32,551 bases of DNA from a virus. This document shows positions 27,701-32,551 of the stretch, one piece after another. The stretch's first letter is position 1. Each line of letters starts with the position of its first letter. The notes beneath the pieces were generated by a model. The model searched no databases, was not told where the DNA came from, and worked only from the letters and a program-made list of their open reading frames with translations. Both the position numbers and the translations under genes were made by a program. Location: IMG/VR virus record IMGVR_UViG_3300032241_001373, positions 1 through 32,551 of that record; one strand, written 5' to 3'.

Positions 27701-30062
27701 TGTTAGCCCAGAGTTTAGGGCAGCAATTAGAGAGCGTATTTCTGGGATTGATCTTGCTCGGATTACTCCCAAGAGAGAAGCAAAGATTAGAGACATACAA
27801 GCCGCATTAGAAGCAGAGGGGAGGTCGTTGCCTTCTCGCTTGCTTGGCAAGCTGAATGATCTATCTAAGATTGATATTAAAGACTTATCGGCAGATGAAT
27901 TAAATGCGTTGAAAGCTGATGTGGAAGAGTTTGATCGCATGGGGCGTGATTACACCAAAACATTCAAACAAGCTCAAGATGAGGAGCATCAAGCATTGCT
28001 TTCTAAGCTTGCAGAAGACGCATACGCAAAACCAATTAATTCACTAGAAAAGATTATTAGGGATACTAAAGTTGGCGGCATTCAAGCGGTAAAAGACAAG
28101 GCGTGGAATATGATTGCATCAAGCCAAAAGGCTTTGTCTGTTTTTGAAAAGGCCTCCACCAACATTCCTGTATTGTTTCAACTATTAGACGGAAGAGCTG
28201 GCGGATTTTTAAACAAGACTGTGTATGGGCCAGTGTTGCTTGCTCATAGAATTTTTAGGAAAGAAATGGATTTATTTACCAAGGAGGCTTATGAAATTGC
28301 TCAAAAGCATAATCTTGATAGAAACAATTTTGTGAAGGTTGCGATTCACGCACAGTTGGAAGGAGGATACCCATTAGAAGAAATTACTAAGTTTTCTCAA
28401 GATCCAGAACTTCCAAAGATCATTAAAGACTATCAAGAGAACGGTTTGAATGCCGGAGAACAAGAGTTTTATAATTATGCTCGCTCTGTATTTGATGATC
28501 AGATTCCAGAGCTAACAAGGTTTTCAAACGATTATCTTAACAAAGAAGTTGAGCTTTATAAGAATTACTGGCCTCGTGCAGTTGATACAAGAAAGCTTGA
28601 TATTGGAAAAAGAGAGAACCAGCAAATCATGGAGGATCTTTTTGATTCCCTTGAATCTCCACGCAAGACCACAACTATTAAAAGCTCTGTAAGATATGGG
28701 CGTAAGGAAGGCGCAAGCATTCCTCTTAATCTTAATGCAATGGAGGTTTTCTTAAACCATCAAAAGCAGTGGCTTTATATGAAGAACTTGCAGCCTGTTC
28801 TTTCTAAAGTTAATAGAGTGGTTCAAGATTCATTATTTGAAGAAAAGTATGGACAAACAGGAAAACAATTTCTCAATGATTATATTGATGTGGTTGCAAG
28901 AGATGGAAAGTATTACAAGGCTGGATATGAAAAAGGACTGGACGCAGTTCGCAACATTGCAATGGTGGGATATATTGGGCTTTCCAAAAATCAATTTAAG
29001 CACGTTGCAAACTATCCACTTGGAATGGCCGAAGCTGGAGGTGCTAATTGGTGGGCTAGGGGGGTTATTGCGGCCTTCACCAAAGAAGGAAAAGAGTTTA
29101 TTGAAAAGTACATTTCAGAATTAAAAGAAAGAGCTGGAGGAGACATTACAATTCAAGAAGCGGCAGAAGGAAAGTTTTCAAAAGCAAGAAGAGTTTTGTT
29201 TGCGGTGGATAGGTCTCTTGATTATATTAACTCCGTTGGCATTTCTCTTGGTAAATACATGAGGGAAATGCACGAGTCTGGAGCAGATTGGGAAGAGTTT
29301 CACAATACCATTCCTTCTGGAGAGTCTTTAAATTCAATGCACGAATCTGTGGTTAAGACGGTTGGCAGCCCCGCTATTGTTGATCAACCTCTCATAACTT
29401 CCAAGGGAACTGGAGTTGGATCAAAGTCTGTGGCAAAAGCTATCATGGCGTATTCATCTCCAAAGTTGGTTAAATGGGGAAGAATTAGAACGCTGCTTTC
29501 TAAAAATGAAATGGGACAAAGGGAAGCTGGAAAGGCTTCGCTGGTTGCCACTGCATTATTAGCTTCTTCTTTAATCGAAGCTGGAGTGGTTGTTGGAAGC
29601 GGAAAAATACTTTTAGCCGCCACTCATTCTCTTTTAAATGCACTTGGGTTTAGAACATTTGATAGGAAGTATGAAGAAAATAAATTGAAGGCATATTTGC
29701 TAGATGCCATGTCTGATCTTGTTTCCGCTTTTCCGGGCGGGACTATTGGAAAATCTTTTATATCAGCTTATCGCTATCCTCAGCAAGCTGAGAAAATATT
29801 TACATCCACTGGCATTCCTCCGATTGATACCGCAACTCAATTTGCCTCAAGAGCATATCTTGCTCTTTTTAATCATGATAAAAAAAGCATCATTGCGCTT
29901 GGAGAAACGATTGCTCAAACCATGCTTCCTGTATCCACTCTGCTAACAATGGAAAGAGAAGGAGCTAAATTGCTAGATGCTAGGGCGCAGCAAAAAAGAG
30001 ATATATTGGAGATTAAAAAAGAGCGAGAAGAAAAATATGGCAAAAAGCCCAAAAGGAAATAA
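24765..30062 (+). CDS. Giant internal virion / DNA ejection-type protein
   Basis: Product of 1765 aa. The N-terminal 480 residues are low-complexity and carry repeated short motifs: DIFD at 3-6, 19-22 and 102-105, and DVFE at 474-477. A hydrophobic, Ala/Gly-rich region (about 255-375, including ATISTVATIPLYLLAGAA) follows. Residues about 790-1110 are helical and charged; about 1110-1500 is a mixed alpha/beta region; near 1590-1630 is another hydrophobic stretch (ATALLASSLIEAGVVVGSGK). This is the layout of large podovirus internal proteins that form an ejection channel. I see no polymerase or lytic motif, so an enzyme domain is not claimed. A large toxin-like or polyvalent protein is an alternative. 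Confidence 0.55.
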   Translation: MADIFDKLTAPKQDAPKGDIFDSILANKQGGDNNSEKDINQPKANSDRNAQREANQQGGSSNEAKLYAPQQQREGNRQEPIGSIDASKDGSQQNEALLSQGDIFDRIASKGGEGVEKRKQNAQAQNGSQGQEDGQGLRSQVNAGEQGQVTSPLKVETAFGVPSPEAKKEEIKAAPVRTMSEKAKDFAFGTLARYETGINRGMAGVARTLEAVGIPHGLTEHFANAAEDAETDWRILAGAEPLKQGSAASTAAEIVSGLAKLPAYALAGPVGVAAGVMDAYGNAKENFRNKLLAKGTSEEEANKQSTLRATISTVATIPLYLLAGAASQKIASRVIPNLENELIKKASTGGINFALNSVASASARAVDAGLSGEDPVKAAKELSIGGALQDAFFAIHSTVENFKNKADKGEIEEAIKELPDATLAIIANHPKSQYKDVANAEIQQREQVKKTQDLSQEAQSTDAPITAEVIKQGDVFEKPSKIISFPALSQEEATKQAEALAKAQPTTPSEKVTTKAEEQGAGGIPPVEGKPAIGKAEGEAEGGTPQGISESKKEVKGTRIAAAAFKPEGSTEVFTGANHDEALGEALKANAITQEYHDAHVGSANAEKRNEAEFGYTTDAIDESGNPETIDREQGHDLAQESGQAIYKTPEEHEFPTENGALIHSTEVRGLQAERVPLKPEEKEFVKGLAEEARKNKPDMGRPGAASTEEYMQRYQSSGASYLADGIYDFGKWSVEMLKEYGEGVREYLPEAFERSKMLINDLATASAQAERKTPETKQVKVNERAAYLDSLKAQQKAGEAGFKRGTKEATEAVRAKLQPTIDTLRNTNRLLKTTIANSVSKAKQLSAYFKGMERGSIASAKNARAQEQMAVRWHEADKNTIWKQVHDYLFKEIPQSGVRLSPSDVKTFSNKLNRILTTPYNPRGGRKVGEDFVSTSEMMWQNVKDLTNTIQAKAEEVHLTALREEVKDMVKKSLASKIVSPEFRAAIRERISGIDLARITPKREAKIRDIQAALEAEGRSLPSRLLGKLNDLSKIDIKDLSADELNALKADVEEFDRMGRDYTKTFKQAQDEEHQALLSKLAEDAYAKPINSLEKIIRDTKVGGIQAVKDKAWNMIASSQKALSVFEKASTNIPVLFQLLDGRAGGFLNKTVYGPVLLAHRIFRKEMDLFTKEAYEIAQKHNLDRNNFVKVAIHAQLEGGYPLEEITKFSQDPELPKIIKDYQENGLNAGEQEFYNYARSVFDDQIPELTRFSNDYLNKEVELYKNYWPRAVDTRKLDIGKRENQQIMEDLFDSLESPRKTTTIKSSVRYGRKEGASIPLNLNAMEVFLNHQKQWLYMKNLQPVLSKVNRVVQDSLFEEKYGQTGKQFLNDYIDVVARDGKYYKAGYEKGLDAVRNIAMVGYIGLSKNQFKHVANYPLGMAEAGGANWWARGVIAAFTKEGKEFIEKYISELKERAGGDITIQEAAEGKFSKARRVLFAVDRSLDYINSVGISLGKYMREMHESGADWEEFHNTIPSGESLNSMHESVVKTVGSPAIVDQPLITSKGTGVGSKSVAKAIMAYSSPKLVKWGRIRTLLSKNEMGQREAGKASLVATALLASSLIEAGVVVGSGKILLAATHSLLNALGFRTFDRKYEENKLKAYLLDAMSDLVSAFPGGTIGKSFISAYRYPQQAEKIFTSTGIPPIDTATQFASRAYLALFNHDKKSIIALGETIAQTMLPVSTLLTMEREGAKLLDARAQQKRDILEIKKEREEKYGKKPKRK

Positions 30063-30070
30063 GATACGTC

Positions 30071-32422
30071 ATGCCAACTTCCAAACAACCTAGATTTCCC
30101 CATCCTCCCTTAGAGCAGGGAGTGGCGCAGTATCCCACGCCGGTTATCCCAGATTTCATTACTCAGTCTGGGCATATAATCTTGGTGGAGAAGGTTAGTG
30201 CAGAGAAGGGCAATTACAATCCTCAGTCTCCTGCCGTTAGCGATACCAATCCTGTAATCTACACAGGAAGGGACGCAAAAAAATGGCCTTCCACTCTTTA
30301 CTTGGTTCACATAAGGCCAGATGAAACTGGAGAGTTTGTTTATCGCTATTGGGCAAATGATCGCACGTTGGCTTCTCAAGATCCTTGGAACTATGGAATT
30401 GCTTATTCTGGCGGAGATCCATCTTACCCAACTTATACGAGAGAGTATATTGTCCCCAGAAGTCAATACGCATCCGTTGCAGTGGGAGGACAAGATCCTG
30501 TTTTTGGAGCTGGTCAGGGAGTGACGTTAAATATTAGTGGCACAACTGCCACCATCACTGGAACCAATTTTAGTTATGCGGTGGGTGCAACGATTTACGT
30601 TTATACCCAAAGCACAACTACGCAGACCACTCAACAGAAATATGCGTTAGGTTCTTTCCCTCTCCTCACTGCTTCTGCAACTACGCTCACTTACGCAGTT
30701 CAGTCTGGAGCTACCAATCCAAGCATCCCTGTTTTCATTAACCCCACTGTTATTTCGGAACAACAGATGGAACCCCTTGGGGAAGACAATCCGCTTCGTT
30801 CTCGATATGTGAAGGTGAAGAGGGTTTATGAACCCATTCCTAGCACAGTATTGGTAACTAATGAAGTTAAGCCGGGGTTAATGGGGATTACAGCTAAGAA
30901 TGATCAGCTTGTTAATGCCACAGCAAATCCCAATCCATTAAGTGTTGCCAACCCCATCACCAATGGAAGTCAAAGCGTTTTGGCTTCAACTGTTGAGCAT
31001 ATCAGTGCCAACAAGTCAAATCTTACTACAGTCATTACTACCGGCCCGTATAGCCTCTCTGGGGACTCTTTAAACAAGTATGGAGTCACTGAGACCATAA
31101 CGGAATCAATCGTTGCCGCAGGAACTTCAGCTACAACAGGAAACTTATCTGGAAATATTGTTCCATTACTTGTAAGTGATGACATCAGTCCTATTGATTC
31201 AACAAAGTCCCAGAGGAAGCAAGTGGTCATGGACAATGTTCCCCCTGCTCTTGTTACTTACGAATCCACGGCAGACAATGCGATTGTTCAGAATGTGACT
31301 AGCCATCTGAGTCGCAACATATCTAGCGGAGTGGGAGCTTTCACTCAGCCTATCACTCCAGCTTCACAAGTTGTTTATTATCCAATTGCCGCCACATCGA
31401 GCAACGCTGGTGCATCTGGATACGCCACCCTCACTTTTTCTGCTCTTCCAAATATTGCGGTTGGTGACTTGGTGTCCATGTCTGGCGTGTTTGCAAGCGG
31501 GTGGGGTCTTCCCAATGTCACGGCAACTGGAGTTTTAAATGGATATGCCACCATTACTTTTCAAAGCTTGTCATCTACGGACGTAGTGGTTGGAGATCAA
31601 ATTAGGATTAGTGGTCAATCTAATAATGGTTGGGCGGCTGGAACATACACGGCAACAGCAGTCTATCTTTCCACAAAGGTTGTTGTGTTGAGCTTGCCAG
31701 TAACTGGAGCATCTGGCCCAACAGGATACGCACAAAACACCACCACTAAATATGCAGTCACGGCAGTTGACACTACGAATTTTATTATTACGTTAAGCTT
31801 GCCGGTGGTAAATGATTCACTCAATGCTGGAACTGGAAATTATACAATCACTCAAAACAATAGCAGATTGCTTCAAACATCTGATTCTGATATTGGATTT
31901 CCTTGGGTGAGGAGAATTAGCAAGTATCTTCCAACGGCCTACACTTCTGTTAATGGCTATGTTCAATTGCCTCCACCTCGCACTGAATACAAAACAGCTC
32001 AATTCAGTTTTCCGGGACTAATATACACTTGGGGTGACACTTCTAGCGGCACTACAGCAACTTTCACATACCCTCAAAACAGATTGCCTCTTGATATAAC
32101 TTGCACTCAAAAGCACGTTTATACATATTATGATTATCAGCCAAATGTTTCGTCATTGAAATTCTTCAAGGTTGTTGCGCAGCCTTGGGCAATTAAGTTC
32201 TTTGGTATTCCTAAAAATACAATCCATCCTGCCGCTCCTCTTTCATTTAAAAGCGACTCATCAACAGACAATGGAGTCACTTATGGAGTCTTTGGAGGGG
32301 CCGCATCCACACCAACAACTTATAAGATAGGTCAACAGATTCTCATTGGAGCTGATGTTCAGCTATGGCAAGGTGGAATCTATGTTCAGCGTCTCATCTA
32401 CACTCAAGAACCTTTAAGTTAA
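30071..32422 (+). CDS. Large beta-rich virion protein
   Basis: Product of 783 aa rich in Thr, Ser, Val and Gly. The front (1-130) has many Tyr and Pro (REYIVPRSQYASVAVG). Residues about 150-225 and 450-560 hold beta modules: a tandem pair starts GYATLTFSALPNIAVGD at 450 and GYATITFQSLSSTDVVVGD at 491, about 41 residues apart, resembling the FCCH-like insert in the 314 aa protein. The C-terminal part is Tyr/Phe-rich and strand-like. It fits a tail, appendage or head-decoration protein, with no enzyme motif seen. Confidence 0.55.
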   Translation: MPTSKQPRFPHPPLEQGVAQYPTPVIPDFITQSGHIILVEKVSAEKGNYNPQSPAVSDTNPVIYTGRDAKKWPSTLYLVHIRPDETGEFVYRYWANDRTLASQDPWNYGIAYSGGDPSYPTYTREYIVPRSQYASVAVGGQDPVFGAGQGVTLNISGTTATITGTNFSYAVGATIYVYTQSTTTQTTQQKYALGSFPLLTASATTLTYAVQSGATNPSIPVFINPTVISEQQMEPLGEDNPLRSRYVKVKRVYEPIPSTVLVTNEVKPGLMGITAKNDQLVNATANPNPLSVANPITNGSQSVLASTVEHISANKSNLTTVITTGPYSLSGDSLNKYGVTETITESIVAAGTSATTGNLSGNIVPLLVSDDISPIDSTKSQRKQVVMDNVPPALVTYESTADNAIVQNVTSHLSRNISSGVGAFTQPITPASQVVYYPIAATSSNAGASGYATLTFSALPNIAVGDLVSMSGVFASGWGLPNVTATGVLNGYATITFQSLSSTDVVVGDQIRISGQSNNGWAAGTYTATAVYLSTKVVVLSLPVTGASGPTGYAQNTTTKYAVTAVDTTNFIITLSLPVVNDSLNAGTGNYTITQNNSRLLQTSDSDIGFPWVRRISKYLPTAYTSVNGYVQLPPPRTEYKTAQFSFPGLIYTWGDTSSGTTATFTYPQNRLPLDITCTQKHVYTYYDYQPNVSSLKFFKVVAQPWAIKFFGIPKNTIHPAAPLSFKSDSSTDNGVTYGVFGGAASTPTTYKIGQQILIGADVQLWQGGIYVQRLIYTQEPLS

Positions 32423-32426
32423 TATT

Positions 32427-32551
32427 ATGTCATTTTCTACAGTAACGGCTAAATATTCAGAGTCCTCTGGAGCTGGAACATTAACAGTGCAAGCTGGAGG
32501 TGGTCCGGTTGGTACAGATACATTGTATTATGTTAATTTGGTTGGAGCTAC
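32427..32551 (+). CDS. Partial virion-type protein, runs off the right edge
   Basis: A frame begins 4 bases after the previous stop, MSFSTVTAKYSESSGAGTLT, and is still open at the window end (41 full codons). The Ser/Thr/Gly-rich, strand-like composition resembles the beta modules in the preceding gene. Full length and function are unknown. Confidence 0.5.
   Translation, partial: MSFSTVTAKYSESSGAGTLTVQAGGGPVGTDTLYYVNLVGA

Noticed and set aside
24765-30062. Virion RNA polymerase or lytic transglycosylase domain in the giant gene
   Set aside because: I found no polymerase or catalytic Glu-Ser/GLMQ-type motif; only size and context resemble such proteins.
1-32551. CRISPR arrays, insertion sequences, integrase
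   Set aside because: No regularly spaced repeats of 23-40 bases, no transposase or integrase motif, and no terminal inverted repeats were seen.

Overview
This window looks like part of a double-stranded DNA tailed bacteriophage genome (Caudoviricetes). The evidence is a terminase large subunit with Walker and nuclease motifs, a P22-sized portal-type protein, a scaffold-like coiled-coil protein, an ERF-type annealing protein, a DnaB-type helicase, and a run of large low-complexity or beta-rich virion-type proteins. The very large (1765 aa) internal-protein-like gene and the 314 aa adaptor-like gene, with no tape-measure gene recognised, favour a short-tailed (podovirus-like) virion; this is inference. 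There is no integrase, tRNA, CRISPR array or DNA polymerase, and I could not recognise a major capsid gene. The host cannot be named. Most starts lack a Shine-Dalgarno sequence and many carry a C/A-rich CCAACC leader instead, which suggests a host lineage that does not rely on Shine-Dalgarno pairing.

Layout. (1) 1-3952, plus strand: small accessory genes, a roughly 310 bp non-coding region full of short inverted repeats (470-781), then a translationally coupled chain: ERF annealing protein, metallophosphoesterase, HTH protein, DUF3310-type protein, a 26 aa membrane peptide and an HExxH metallopeptidase-like protein. (2) 3949-10656: Zn-binding protein, portal, several small virion-cluster genes, a stand-alone ATP-grasp ligase and a scaffold-like protein. 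(3) 10653-15013: terminase large subunit, two neighbouring PD-(D/E)XK nucleases, replicative helicase and a small DUF736-like protein, closed by a strong intrinsic terminator at 15101-15138. (4) 15275-17794: a chain of about eleven short genes, mostly of unknown function. (5) 17842-20463: a switch to the minus strand with seven short genes including an HNH protein, interrupted by a plus-strand terminase-small-subunit-like gene. (6) 20800-32551, plus strand: a fucosyltransferase-like gene, then late virion genes (adaptor-like, internal proteins, the 1765 aa giant, a 783 aa beta-rich protein and a partial gene off the right edge).

How it fits together. ERF, the two nucleases and the helicase form a recombination and replication kit mixed with the packaging motor; the terminase subunits are about 6.6 kb apart. 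Genes are packed with four-base ATGA overlaps inside cassettes, while cassette-leading genes carry the CCAACC leader, so two modes of translation initiation seem to be used. The most unusual cargo is the ATP-grasp ligase inside the head cluster, the fucosyltransferase-like enzyme at the front of the late cluster, and the structured non-coding regions at 470-950, 15032-15138 and 20464-20799.
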